A DNA stretch of 64,000 bases from Campanula takesimana (lineage: Eukaryota; Streptophyta; Magnoliopsida; Asterales; Campanulaceae): assembly GCA_026119855.1 (NCBI GenBank), contig JAOWBW010000357.1, positions 558,001-622,000 of the forward strand, read 5' to 3'. A program made the translations under genes and the position numbers. Of the stretch, positions 9,689 to 20,211 are shown in pieces. The notes beneath the pieces are model-generated. The model did not search any database. It saw only the letters and a program-made list of their open reading frames with translations, and was not told where the DNA came from. Position 1 is the first letter of the stretch, and each line of letters starts with the position of its first letter.

Positions 9689-12649
9689 ATGGGTCCTAAG
9701 AAAGCATCAACATCTACACAAGACGAAATGGTATGAATTCTCAACCTTTAATCTCCTTACATTTCTGAATTTTTTTTTCTTTCGTCATTTTCAGTGTTTT
9801 TTTTCGTTTTTTTAAACCCGGATTCATTTTCCTTTGATTTCTCTTGTTTCGATGATCCGTTTTCTATATCGTTTGTTGGGTTGTGTTCTATTCTTGATTT
9901 CGAATATTTTAAAACCAACATTTCAACGATCAATGCTTTGCTTGTTACAAATCTTAATTTTTGTTTTCAAAATTTTTCAAAATTTTCGGTCATTCTTTTG
10001 ATCATTGTGCTTTCATTATTGATTTGTTCATATTTTTGTTTACATATTTAGATTCCTTGTTGTCATGCGGTCATTTTGATATATTATTTGTCTAGTTTGG
10101 TGAAGTTTCATGATTTTCGTGTTCTTGGTGTTCTTCGAGCATTCAAGGGTCGTTCTTCGTGTTCTTCGTCAACATTGCATGTTTTGGTCTCTAAAATTTT
10201 TTCTACCTTGTTTTCGAAAATTTGAAATTTTTGATTTTCATTTCTGTCTTTGAATGCTTGTTGTTTGTTTTTCTTACTAAGTTAAATTTCTCACGATATG
10301 CGCCTATATACTTCTTTATGCGCCTATTCTTTTATGCGCCTGAATGCTTTCTGCGCCTCTACTTGTATATGCGCTTAAATCATTCTGCGCCTAAAACCTT
10401 ATGCGCCTAACTTCGTACTTAGTCAAATTTCGTTGTTTTATTTTTCCTTAGTATTCACATAGAACCATATTATGCGCCTTGTAACTCTATGCGCCTTTAA
10501 TATTTTATGCGCCTAATTCAATCATGCGCCTTGATTCTCTCTAATTTTGTGCGCCTGATTCAATTATACGCCTATCTATTTCATGCGCCTATGTTACTTT
10601 GATCATTTTATGTTTTTATGCGCCTATGTCACTTCTAATATCAATCATTTTTTTCAGGACCTTGCAAATTTTAAATTAGAAGAAACTCTTGATCTATTAG
10701 AGTTGTCTGGTGAAGTAATTGGGCGAGAAATCATTGAGACTCTGCGCGTTGCTGGTCTGCTCCCTTTATTCACCATGGACCAAGATTTCTATTCTGCGCT
10801 CCTCGTGGATGAGTTCTTTTCCACTGCTGTTCTAGTGGAAATTGATGTAAATGGGCGCACTCACTACCGGATTGAGGCGCGCGTTCAAAATGTTGACGTC
10901 CATATTTCATCATCTGTGATTCGACACTTGCTCGGTTTTCCATCTACAGGTGAAGATCGCAATATTGGGCGTCCGATGACTTACTCTATTGATGATCAGA
11001 ACAAGATGGCTGCTTCACTTCTAAATATTCCCACGCTTCAAAATAATATCAAAAACACCGAAATTCGAGATGGTGGAGAACTCTTGACTCACATCGCGCA
11101 CTTGGTGGGAACTTCGATTGTTTTCAAAACTGGGAACGTGAACCGATTCACGGTGGAACAATGGGAATACACAGCTGCCATCATGGCCAAGGAGAAGCTT
11201 CACTGGCCTCACATTCTGTTTAAGACCCTGCGTGAGCAAATTGATAAATTTGTGAAGAACAAAAGTGATGGAAAGACCCGATTCCGCTCACACTGCCTTC
11301 TTCTCACAAAACTTTTTCTAACTTACCCTGAGTTAGTTAAGTTTTTGAATGAGAATCCTGAATATAAGATCAACGATGTTCCAATGTTTGGTAAAGCTAA
11401 TTTGGACCTCAAAAAGCGCAGAAAGAGGCCTACAAAGCGCGCCAAAGGCATTCAAATCAAGACTGTTGAAGGCTTAGTGGATGAAGACACAGAGTCCGAT
11501 GATGCGCCAGTCCTTAAAAGCGCACCTTTGATAAAGAGCGCAGTGAAGGCAAGCGCTAGACAAAGCGCTGATCCCGTGCCAGGCGCAGAGAAAAGCAAAG
11601 GAAAAAGAGTGGTTGATGACCCTCCTCGTGCGCCAATCAAACGTACTAGATTTGAAACTGATGAAGAACGAGATCTAAGGCTAGCGCAAGAAGCCAGTAG
11701 GCTTGAGGCTCAAAGAAAAAGAGATGAAGATTTTCAAGCTAAACAAGCTGCTGAGTCAGAAAAGTTAGAGCGCATGAAAGGCGCTGGATCAAGTGCTGAT
11801 ATTGAGAAAGGGCCTTCTGTTTCCGCGCCTACCCAGCGCGCGCCTTCTCAACGCGCCTCCTCTCCCCGTGCGCCCTCATTCAAATTTCAACGAACCAACG
11901 TGTCAAGGGTACAACTCCTCTCTGATTTCTTCGGCGATGACATTTCAGACATAGAGGAACCAGTTCAGGGGGAGCAAGAAACCATCCCTCAGCGCACCCC
12001 TTCTCCAGTTGCGCCTCCACCTGGACCTGATCAGATCACAACAGCAACTATTGATGTTGAAACAGTTGTTGTTGAAACTGTTGATGTTGAAACTGAAGAT
12101 GAATTTGAGTCTCCTACTCATTCACCTCCTCCTGCGCCTCCATCTCCTTCTGTGCCCCTTCAAGATTTTGCGCCCCTTCAAGATTCTGCGCCTCCTCCAT
12201 CTGCTCCTGATTTGAGCGAGGTACTTTCCATTCTTCATTCTTTACAGCAGGGGCAAGCCAATTTAGAGCAAGGACAGACGCATATAAAGTCTCAATTTGA
12301 GCTTCTTACTTCCTTACTCACTGATCAATCTGAAGAGATCGCTGCCATTAAGGGGGAGATGAACTCTCTCAAGGACAAACTTTTTGCTCCTTATCCTCCT
12401 CCGGCGCAGACTCAGGTTCAATCTCATACTGATCAGGCGCAAACCACCTCTTCTGCGCCTACTTTCATACCTCAGTCTGCTGCGTCTCAATCCAACATGA
12501 ACGTGCTAGTATCTAAGTTGGATGTCCTGAAAGAATTGGTCGTCACTCATTTCACTGCTGCTCACTCAAGCTCTGACAGACGCGCGAACATATTTCTTCT
12601 GATATTATCACGGCTCAAAATGCCATTGAAGCTCACATTCAAATCTTAG
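9689..12649 (+). CDS. Element A env-like third gene, predicted two exons
   Basis: Predicted exon 1 is 9689-9730 (14 codons, MGPKKASTSTQDEM). A GT-AG intron follows at 9731-10657 (GTATGA donor, TTTTTTTCAG acceptor), then exon 2 at 10658-12649. Both junctions are phase 0 and exon 2 begins DLANFKLEETLD, giving about 677 residues. An unspliced reading from 10583 would also be open but starts in intron-like, GCGCC-repeat sequence. The N-terminal half (IEARVQNVDV, SSVIRHLLGFP, EQWEYTAAIMAKEKLHWP) resembles the 'putative plant transposon protein' family that I recall from plant retroelements. A basic stretch (KKRRKRPTKRAK), a charged coiled coil, Ala-Pro repeats and a second heptad region follow. 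This domain order fits the Sirevirus env-like ORF, but I see no signal peptide or membrane segment. A frameshift near 12570-12600 cuts off the C-terminus. Confidence 0.7.
10297..10625 (+). repeat. GCGCC motif array inside the predicted intron
   Basis: About fifteen ATGCGCCT-type units spaced by 10-30 AT-rich bases fill the second half of the intron up to 30 bases before its acceptor. They are in noncoding sequence, so an Ala-Pro protein repeat does not explain them. Confidence 0.8.
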
Positions 12650-12882
12650 AAGAAAACATTTCACAGCAGCAGCAAATCACTCAGCATTCCATTGATGAAT
12701 ACCAAAACATCAATGTGAATCACTTGAGTTACATTAGAGACGGTATCACTGCCACTCACTCCAGTGTCACTGACACTCAAGGGTTAGCGAACCGTAGTCA
12801 TCAGCTCGCAAAGCAAATTCAGGGTTCTGTTTCAGAGATCGTTGAAGGATTGAAGGAAGATGATGCGCCTCCCAACCCTTAG
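12590..12882 (+). pseudogene. Frameshifted C-terminus of the env-like gene
   Basis: Downstream of about 12590 another frame becomes coherent (DIITAQNAIEAHIQILEEN, then Gln-rich and helical) and runs to a TAG at 12880-12882 after GCGCCT-encoded APPNP. It continues the coiled-coil character of the preceding protein, so a small indel near 12570-12600 has separated roughly the last 95 residues from the main frame. Confidence 0.65.
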
Positions 12883-13393
12883 TTTCTATTATTTTTGTTT
12901 GTAAGTTTTTAGAACCTTTTTGTAATAGAATCAACTCTTGTGTTAGTGATTTTGTGCTTACTTGTTTTAGCACCTTTTGTTTTTGTTCTATTCAAAACTT
13001 GTAATTTGTAACTCTTACACCCCAAGTTTTAATGAGAACAATGCATCACTTATTATCAAACCTTGTTCACTCAAACTCCTTGTTTGTAGAACAATGAATA
13101 TTGTTTAAATTCATATGCATCATATTGAATTGTTTCATACTTTCATGCATTAAGTTTAAACTTGGTTTAAACACATTTCAAAACTAAAAATCATATATCA
13201 TCTTGAATGTGTTAAACTGTTGTTTCTATCATTCCATATGTAATTCTTTATTCTTATTGGAATAGATTAGGAATCTATATTTTGGACTAGTGTGTGCATT
13301 AACTTGAGACATGAATTACCAATTTCATTCATTTGGACATGTTCTTATCAAGTATAATGTTTGTCCTTGATATAGTAGGTAATGGCATCAATC
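12883..13393 (+). other. Element A 3' untranslated region
   Basis: AT-rich sequence between the end of the env-like gene and the polypurine tract. No ORF or strong repeat is seen, and the GCGCC motif is absent. Confidence 0.5.
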
Positions 13394-13407
13394 AAATAGG
13401 GGGAGAT
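13394..13407 (+). promoter_or_regulatory. Element A polypurine tract
   Basis: AAATAGGGGGAGAT directly abuts the TGTTGG start of the 3' LTR, the expected primer for plus-strand synthesis. Confidence 0.9.
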
Positions 13408-14871
13408 TGTTGGGTATGCTCACATATATCTCAGTTTTAAATGTAATAGGATTTATTAGATTTGATTGATCCATCACCTAAGTTTTATTTCATGGACTTT
13501 AGACCCACATGTAAGAAGTATTTATACTTCATTTTTTAAGTTGTCCATTGTTATAGAATAGGCTTAGAAATAGGGCAAGAAGATCAAGTTTCAAGAAAAA
13601 TCACTCAGTGAGTTTGAGCCGCGCTTATGCGCCTCCTGCGCCACGCGCCACGCGCCTTCTACATTCGCGCCATGCGCCATTTAGAGCGCGCGCATAAGGA
13701 TTTCTTCATAAAGCTGTGTTACGCGCCTCTGCGCCCCTTGATTTAAGCGCACGCTTACTATGCGCCTATTGGCTCAATGCGCCTATTGGCTCAAACGCGC
13801 CTCAAAGTGTTTATTCAACACTCAGTGATTTATTGAAGACTCGAAGACTTGAAAAGAATTCAAATTACGCCAATGATCCAACGGTGGTTAAAAGATGCAT
13901 ATGCGCCTAATCTATTGACACGTGTCCACAACGGTCACATTTATGTTGAGTGTCAAAATGGCCATAATATATGCATGCTCCAATCAACGAGCGACAGCTC
14001 ATCTTATCCACAAGGATTTCCAACGACTAGTTTTTTGAAGTTCACTATAAATACCCCATAACTTCAACATTTTGAAGTTGCTGAGTTTTGCTAAGAAGTT
14101 CAAGAATTTCTCTCTCAAAGCATTTGTTGAAGATTTGAAGATTGCCTTCGTTTTTCCAGATTTCTCAAGAACATCTTCATACCTTCATCCTTAGCCCAGA
14201 TCTTCAAGCCTTAACACTTTAGTTTCTCGTGCTCTCCATCTCAAAGATTTAAAGAGCCTTGATTCTAAGAACACACACGCACCTCTTTAAGATTAATCAT
14301 CTAGATTCTTCTTTAAGAGATACACCGGTTATTGTTTTGGATTTGTTCTTTCATAATAATAGATCTTGAGTTAGTGTATAAGCTCAAACATTGTAATTTG
14401 TAACAGTCACTCATTATATAAAGATCTCGATTAGAAATCCAAGACTAACCATCTTGGTAGAGGACGTAGATCTTTCATTGATCGAACCTCTCCAAATAGC
14501 TTGTGTTATTATCTCGTCATTTCTTTCAAGTTATTATTTTCACTCACTATTTGCTTGTTTACTCATTGTAGATTGATTGAACTGAATTGTGTTGTGTTGT
14601 TATATCATTTGCCTTAGTTCCTTATTTCAACCACTTTGAGCCAAAATACTTAGAGTGTGTGTGCGTCCCTTTATTACACTTTGCGCCTATTTTCATTACT
14701 AAATTCCGCTGTGCATTTCACTCACTCACTTAGGCGCATCTCATAACGCTTACTTGATAAAGTGCGCATTTGCAATTGAGTTTTTCAAGGGTACGAAAAG
14801 AATTTTAAAACAGCTATTCACCCCCCCCCTCTAGCTATTTTTCATACCCTTGTTGCCCTTTGGGACCAACA
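13408..14871 (+). repeat. Element A 3' LTR (1464 bp)
   Basis: Near-identical copy of 1410-2877, with the GCGCC cluster at 13617-13910, TATAAATA at 14046-14053 and the CCAACA end at 14866-14871, followed by the CGCCT target duplication. Confidence 0.93.
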
Positions 14872-14876
14872 CGCCT

Positions 14877-15228
14877 AGAGACTATCTAATCGTTAGGAGG
14901 TCATAAAACGCCGCGTTTAACTTCAAATTCGCCAAAAACTCGTTCGGTAAAAAAAAGTTGCCTAGACGTCCTAGAATCCGACTAGTTGTCGAGATCCACC
15001 GTTCTGTTTTGATTTTAAAAAGTAAAATTGTTCCTAGAACATCATCATTTCTTATTAGTATAAATTTCAGAAAATTTCTCATTAAATATTTGTTATGCCG
15101 CCTTGATGTGGAAGTGTTGGAACTGAATGTCTAGAAACTTAGTAAAACAAATATATGTTATTTGTTTTGTTCTTGAAGTTACTATATCTCATTTCGCTAA
15201 AAATAATACTTTTTCTAGTTACTCTCCT
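14877..15228. other. Unassigned AT-rich spacer
   Basis: No convincing coding frame, terminal repeat or tandem structure. Confidence 0.4.
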
Positions 15229-15860
15229 GAAAAACGCATTTTTCCTAGTGATAGAAAAAACGTGTTTTTAAAAAAACGCACGGTCTTGTAAATAATCGAA
15301 ACTATTTTAAAAACGCACCCAGAAGACTTATTATCTATATCTAGAACCTCTTGAACTTGATATCCAGAAGGTTTATTGCCATGACCATATTCAAATGTGC
15401 TTGAAATCATATCCAGAACGCTTTATTATTCGTATCCAGAAGCTTTTGAGGTTGATATCCATAAGGTTTCTTGGGCATGGCCTTTAAATGTGTTTGAAAA
15501 TTATATCCAGAAAACTTTATTATCTATATCCAGAACCTCTTGAGCTTGATATCCAGAAAGTTTGTTGGCCATTATCTTGTATTAATGTGCTTGAAATCAT
15601 ATCTAGAATGTTTATTACTGATGTCCAGAACCTTTTGAGGTTGATATATAGAAGGTTTCTTGGCCATAACCTTCAAATGTGCTTGAAAAATCATATTCAG
15701 GAGGCCTTATATTCATATCCCGAACCGTTTGGGAAGTTCCGATTATTTACAAAATGCAACCACGCGTTTTTAAAAGAAGTTCCACATATTTACAAATATA
15801 CCACCGCGCTTTATAAAAACATGTTTTTCCTGGGAGTTAGGAAAAATGTGTTTTTTCTAA
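15229..15860. mobile_element. Fold-back-like element with internal tandem array
   Basis: The left arm (about 15229-15320) contains AAAACGCATTTTTCCTA, AAACGTGTTTTTA and TTGTAAATAATCG. Its reverse complement recurs, diverged, in the right arm (about 15735-15860: CGATTATTTACAA, ATAAAAACATGTTTTT, TAGGAAAAATGTGTTTT). The arms enclose the 95-bp tandem repeat. No transposase and no clear target duplication were found. It could be a fold-back or non-autonomous Mutator-like element. Confidence 0.55.
15332..15740. repeat. 95-bp tandem repeat, about 4.3 copies
   Basis: Units begin near 15332, 15426, 15521, 15616 and 15711, a period of 94-95 bp. Each has the pattern TATCCAGAA..CTTTTGAG.TTGATATCCAGAAGGTTT..TTGGCCAT..., with substitutions between copies. 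It lies between the inverted arms. Confidence 0.85.
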
Positions 15861-16073
15861 GATTTTGTGTACGTTTTCTACCTACGATTTGCAAGTTTTT
15901 GTGATGTTTTCAACTTTATTTCATCAGGATATTATTATTCATGCTTAAAGTCTAAGCCCTGTCTAAGTCCGGCCTAGGTGCTCTAGACGCCAAATCTGAC
16001 AGGGGCTGACCTACTGTTGTAGGTGACGTGCACCCGATAAACAAGAAAATTTACAAAAAAGAAATTGCATATA

Positions 16074-16590
16074 CTACCTCCGTCCCAACTCAATGTGCAC
16101 TTTTACTGTTCATGTGGTCAATTCATTCGAACTTTGACCATAATTTTGTGAAAATCTAGCTATTATTATGCAATTTTAAAAGTTTTTATTGTTAGGAATA
16201 GTATCTATAACATCTTTCAAAATTGCATAGCGATATACTCCCTCCGTCCCACCTCACTTGAGACCTAAGAGGTGGGCACGATAACTAAGGAAAAAGAATA
16301 AACTAAGGAAAATGTGTGGTAGAAAATGAGTGGGGTTAAAGTAGGTTGGTTGAATAAATTGTGTGGTGGAAAATGAAGAGACAGAATGAGTGGGTGGGGT
16401 AGATTAAATATAAAATTATAAAAGGATGTCCATTTGGGGAGTCTCAAGTGAAGTGGGACGACCCAAAATGGAAATAAGTCTCAAGTGAGGTGAGACGGAT
16501 GGAGTATAGATTTTCATAAAATGAATGTCAAAGTTCAGTCAAATTGACCAGAAAAGTCAAACAGTGCACATTGAGCTGAGACTTAGGTAG
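16074..16590. mobile_element. Stowaway-like MITE (outer)
   Basis: The left end CTACCTCCGTCCCAACTC (continuing AATGTGCAC) and the right end GTGCACATTGAGCTGAGACT (continuing TAGGTAG) form terminal inverted repeats of about 30 bp, flanked by TA dinucleotides (16072-16073, 16591-16592). The CTCCCTCCGTCCC-type end and TA duplication are typical of Stowaway/mariner MITEs. It has no coding sequence and is split by a second MITE. Confidence 0.8.
16238..16504. mobile_element. Stowaway-like MITE (inner, nested)
   Basis: A 267-bp element with inverted ends CTCCCTCCGTCCCACCTCAC and GTGAGGTGAGACGGATGGAG and flanking TA (16236-16237, 16505-16506). It sits inside the outer MITE and is therefore younger. 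Confidence 0.85.
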
Positions 16591-16749
16591 TATGTACATA
16601 ATTGGGTGATTTTCAAAAAAACACATTTTCTCAGCATTGTGGGAAATGTACTATTCCACTTTTCAAAGTTTTTGTGTCAAAATTCATATGACACACTTTC
16701 ACTTCTATTATTTTTGTTGTCCCAAACTGATAAACTGATGGTAGATGTT

Positions 16750-18005
16750 TAGGGAAAATATAGAAATATGCCTCTGTACTTAAGTCAAGGATACAGATAT
16801 GCCCTTACACAAGTTAGTTGCCATATTAGCCCTCGTAGTTAGGAAAAGGTGTGGATATTAGGACCCCGTCATCTTTCCATCCAAAATCTAACGGAATGAC
16901 TGACTGAGATGCTTAGTTTGCAAAAAATAAAATAAAATGGCTGATTAGGTGTCGAAGTGGAATTTGCTGAGTATGGTGGGCTCTAAACTACATCGTTTTG
17001 ACACTTAATAGAATAAAATTAAAATAATTATTTACAAGTAACACCCCTCATAAATGAAGGGGTAGAATGTGAAATATTTTAACAGTAAATTGACTAATTT
17101 ACCCTCATTTTTAAATGAAAACTCAAATACACCTCTCATCTCCCCCCAGTACATCTACCTCTTATCTCCCCCCATTACATCTGCCCAAAGGCCATTTTTT
17201 CCACCATAAAATTGGATCCTCATAAACTACCCAACGCACGCACACACAAGGAACAAATCAAATTGTTGGCTTCTTTAAAAGAGTGGTGCAGAAACATCAT
17301 TTTCCCACATCAATTTCAACATCGACCCACATTTTGTGAAGGAGCTAAATTCTTACGCCGCCGCCAACCAAGCCGACGTTGACTTACATTCCTTCGATAC
17401 TACTCTCCAAGCTTGAGCTCTCTTATTCAATTCCTTTAAGGAAGTCATCGGATGTTGACTATAAATTGATTAGGTTGTGTCATGGAATTTAGCGCTTCGA
17501 TTTTGCTTAATCACATGTTGATTATCGAGAGATTGTGTTCAATGGAGGTTGTGTTCAATTTCTATTGTGAATTTGGTGGTGGTGTTGAGTTTGGTGGTTG
17601 TGGTGGCGGTGGTGATTTTGTGGTTGTGGTGGCAGAGGACGATAGTAGATAATGATGGAATGGCGATAGTGGAGTGGGTGGTTGTGTGAGGGAGGAAAAA
17701 GAAGATGTGTACTTTTTGTTTTAAAACGATGTAGTTTAGCAATATTAAGTGCCAGACGACGTAGTTTTAAGCCTATCATACTCATCAAATTCCACTTAGG
17801 CATTTTGTTTCCATGTATAAACTTTTCCTGGCCAACTAAGTAACTCAGTCAGCCATTTCGTTAGATTTTGGACGGAAAGATGACGGAGTCCTAATCTCCA
17901 CACTTTTTTTTATAAGTACGAGGGCTAATATGACAATTAACTTGTATAAGGGCATATCTGCATCATTGACTTAAGTACAAAGGGCATAAATCTATATTTT
18001 TCCTA
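16750..18005. mobile_element. Non-autonomous DNA element with long inverted ends (~270 bp)
   Basis: 16750-17020 and 17735-18005 are reverse complements over about 270 bp with moderate divergence. They share TAGGGAAAATATAG, the ATATGCC..TACTTAAGTCAA stretch, GACGGGGTCCTAAT and GTGGAATTTG. The centre is noncoding and holds a GGTGGT-rich patch near 17570-17640. Long inverted ends and no transposase suggest a Mutator-like non-autonomous element, but I could not define a convincing target duplication. Confidence 0.65.
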
Positions 18006-18551
18006 GTTGTTTATCTTTTTTATTTTTTCATATGCTTTTTTATTTCTTTTTTGATTGATTGTTTTTGTTATTTATTTTTTGGATGCTCCATTTATAACAC
18101 CATGACCATGAATGATTACAACACAAACATTTAAACTAAGGCTATGTTTGTTTCGCGTAAAACAATTTTCGGAAAATGATTTCCCGTAAAGTGTTTTTCA
18201 GAAAATGAAAATGTTTTCCGGAAAATGACATAAACATGTTTTGGTTGTTTGGTAAATCTAAGGAAAATATTTTCATATAAAAATAATAATAATTTAATAT
18301 GAGGAAAAAAATTATAATGAGAAAAAAAATTGAATGTGGGTGGAGATTTGGTTGGGATGGGTGGTTGTGGGGTGGGGGGGTGGGGTAGGGTGGGGTGTGG
18401 GTGGGTGGGGTAGGTGGGTGGGGGGTTTTTGGGTGGTGGGGGTGGGCGTGAGGGAGGTGTTCAAAAATAATTTTAAATATGAGCATTTTATTTTTTATTT
18501 TTTTGGGCGGGTGGGTGGGTGGGGGTGGTGGGGTAGTGGGGAGCGGGGGAG
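18006..18551. other. AT-rich sequence passing into a G-rich tract beside the gap
   Basis: No gene. 18340-18551 is very G-rich on the plus strand (repeated GGGTGGG, GGGGTGG), with many G-runs that could form G-quadruplexes. Translated frames across it are low-complexity Gly/Trp/Val and are not credible proteins. Confidence 0.6.
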
Positions 18552-18651
18552 NNNNNNNNNNNNNNNNNNNNNNNNNNNNNNNNNNNNNNNNNNNNNNNNN
18601 NNNNNNNNNNNNNNNNNNNNNNNNNNNNNNNNNNNNNNNNNNNNNNNNNNN
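18552..18651. other. Assembly gap (100 N)
   Basis: Exactly 100 N, the usual placeholder for a gap of unknown size. Sequence to the right starts inside the gag of element E, so the E 5' LTR (about 2 kb), primer site and leader are missing here, together with whatever lies left of E in the minus-strand element H. Confidence 0.95.
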
Positions 18652-19560
18652 GGAAGAAGCCCGTGCCATGTTCCAGGCATGTTCGAGGCGGCCATGAAGG
18701 CCATACATGATCAAGGTCCGAGGGTAGAACAAGCACCACCCCCCGCTATGGATTGGAACAACAATTTCTCAACTGAACCGGTTGAATTCAATGGGGAACC
18801 CGATGTAAGGAAAGCTGAGTTGTGGATTGAGTCGATGGAGAAGATTTATGATGTGTTTGGTGCACGGATGAGGACAAGGTCCGGTTCGCGCTTACAAACT
18901 TGTGGGAGTCGCCGAGCATTGGTGGAAGGGTGTTAAAGCTAGTTGGATGATACTCACACGTGTATGCGTGGGAGTTGTTTGTACAAATTCAAGGAGCATT
19001 TCATTCCGGTTGTTGATCAAACCGAAAGGAGATCGAGCTACTCAACCTGGAGCAAGGTGTGTTGTCTATAGCACAATACTCGGCTAAGTTCATAGAATTA
19101 GCCCGGTATTGCGACTATTTGGTGAGGACCGAGGAACAAAAGCTATGAGATTCATTCGGGGATTGAAGACCTCCATCCGTACTCAACTTATTGCCAACGG
19201 ATTGTGACTTTCCAAGATGCGGTGGAGACCGAGCCTACTTAATAGAGCAAGATATCGGGGAGCACAAAAGGAAAACCGGGTTGTAGGTACGGGTAAACTG
19301 GGAAGCCATGCTAAATCTAACCTCAACACCGTTCTGATAATCGAGGTAATTTGGGGGACAATCTCAGTTCGAGGGCAACCAATCCCCAAGGAACCCGGTA
19401 CCACTTTCGGGAACCAGGGAGACAAATTAGGAGGCTTTGTTCGTATTGTCAAAAGGAAGGTCATTCTGAGGACCGGTGTTGGAAGAAGCAAGGAAGGTGC
19501 ACCAATTGTGGTCAAATGGGTCACTTTGTAAAAGATTGCCCGAGAGGTAGAGGACAAGCA
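18652..19560 (+). pseudogene. gag: Element E gag (frameshifted)
   Basis: Recognisable Gypsy Gag blocks are scattered over frames: PVEFNGEPDVRKAELWIESM near 18780-18840, then VAEHWWKGVKASW near 18905-18945 in another frame. A double zinc knuckle follows near 19434-19545 (CSYCQKEGHSEDRC and CTNCGQMGHFVKDC). The N-terminus may be incomplete because of the gap. Several one-base indels (for example between 18865 and 18900) break the frame. Confidence 0.8.
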
Positions 19561-19649
19561 TCCGGGTCAGGAGTTGGTAATAATCAAGGTCAGAAAAGGG
19601 ATGCTACCGGGAAGCCCAAAGTCCAAGGAAGAGTATTTGCCATGAATCA

Positions 19650-20100
19650 ACAACAAGCTAACGATGATCCATCCGTTATTGGAGGTATTGTTTCTGTGTC
19701 TAATGTGAGCGCACGAGCGTTAGTAGATCCAGGATCATCTCATTCATACATTTCTGTGCATTTGCTTCCATGTTAAATGCTGCATTCGAGTCTTTACCGT
19801 ACGTGCTAGAGGTGTCGACCCCTATAGGAGAATGCTTGATTTCTGATCGAGTCTTTCGTGCTTGTGATGTGGTTATTTGTGGTCGAGTCCTTTGTGCGGA
19901 GTTGTAGTTCTTCCTATCCAAGACTTTGATGTCATTTTGGGTATGGATTGGTTGAGCAAGTTTCATGCTTCCGTTGATTGCCGTAAGAAAACTGTTACTT
20001 TTTCTATTCCCGATGTGCCTAAATTTGTGTTTGAGGCTAGTCCTCTGAGTAGAAGGGTTCGCTTAATTTCTTATTTGAAAGCGAGAAAAATTATTGCATA
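19650..20100 (+). pseudogene. Element E protease region
   Basis: VSARALVDPGSSHSYIS (about 19702-19755) is the retropepsin active-site block, reading D-P-G rather than the canonical D-S/T-G; related plant chromoviruses can have this form. After a frameshift near 19770-19880 the second half appears (IQDFDVILGMDWLSKFHASV, 19916-19975), ending at a stop near 20101. Confidence 0.75.
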
Positions 20101-20211
20101 GTGGTTGTGAGGGGTATTTGGCTAGTGTCTTGATACTAGGAAGGAATCCCCTAGTTTGGATAGTGTTCGGGTAGTTCGGGAATTTCCGATGCTTTCTCTA
20201 CCGAGTATGAT

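Larger units (their letters stand above)
1410..14871 (+). mobile_element. Element A: full-length Copia/Sirevirus-type LTR retrotransposon
   Basis: A complete 13.5-kb element bounded by LTRs with TGTTGG...CCAACA ends and by a perfect 5-bp target duplication CGCCT (1405-1409 and 14872-14876). The order is 5' LTR, Met-tRNA primer site, gag, pol (protease-integrase-RT-RNase H, the Copia order), env-like gene, polypurine tract, 3' LTR. Large size, LTRs near 1.5 kb and a third gene after pol are hallmarks of the Sirevirus (SIRE) lineage. The two LTRs differ at only about a dozen positions by eye (under 1 percent), so insertion was recent. pol is open, but gag has two frameshifts and the env-like gene one, so this copy is probably not autonomous as it stands. 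Confidence 0.93.

Noticed and set aside
10583..10657. Unspliced start of the env-like protein at 10583
   Set aside because: These 25 codons lie in intron-like sequence full of GCGCC units. The upstream ATG with a clean GT-AG intron gives a better gene model, though the unspliced form cannot be excluded.
17539..17803. Minus-strand His/Thr-rich ORFs
   Set aside because: Low-complexity GTG/GGT-rich centre of the long-TIR element.
18142..18936. Open frames spanning the N gap on both strands
   Set aside because: Translate unknown bases and a G-rich low-complexity tract. Only the part right of 18652 (E gag) is meaningful.
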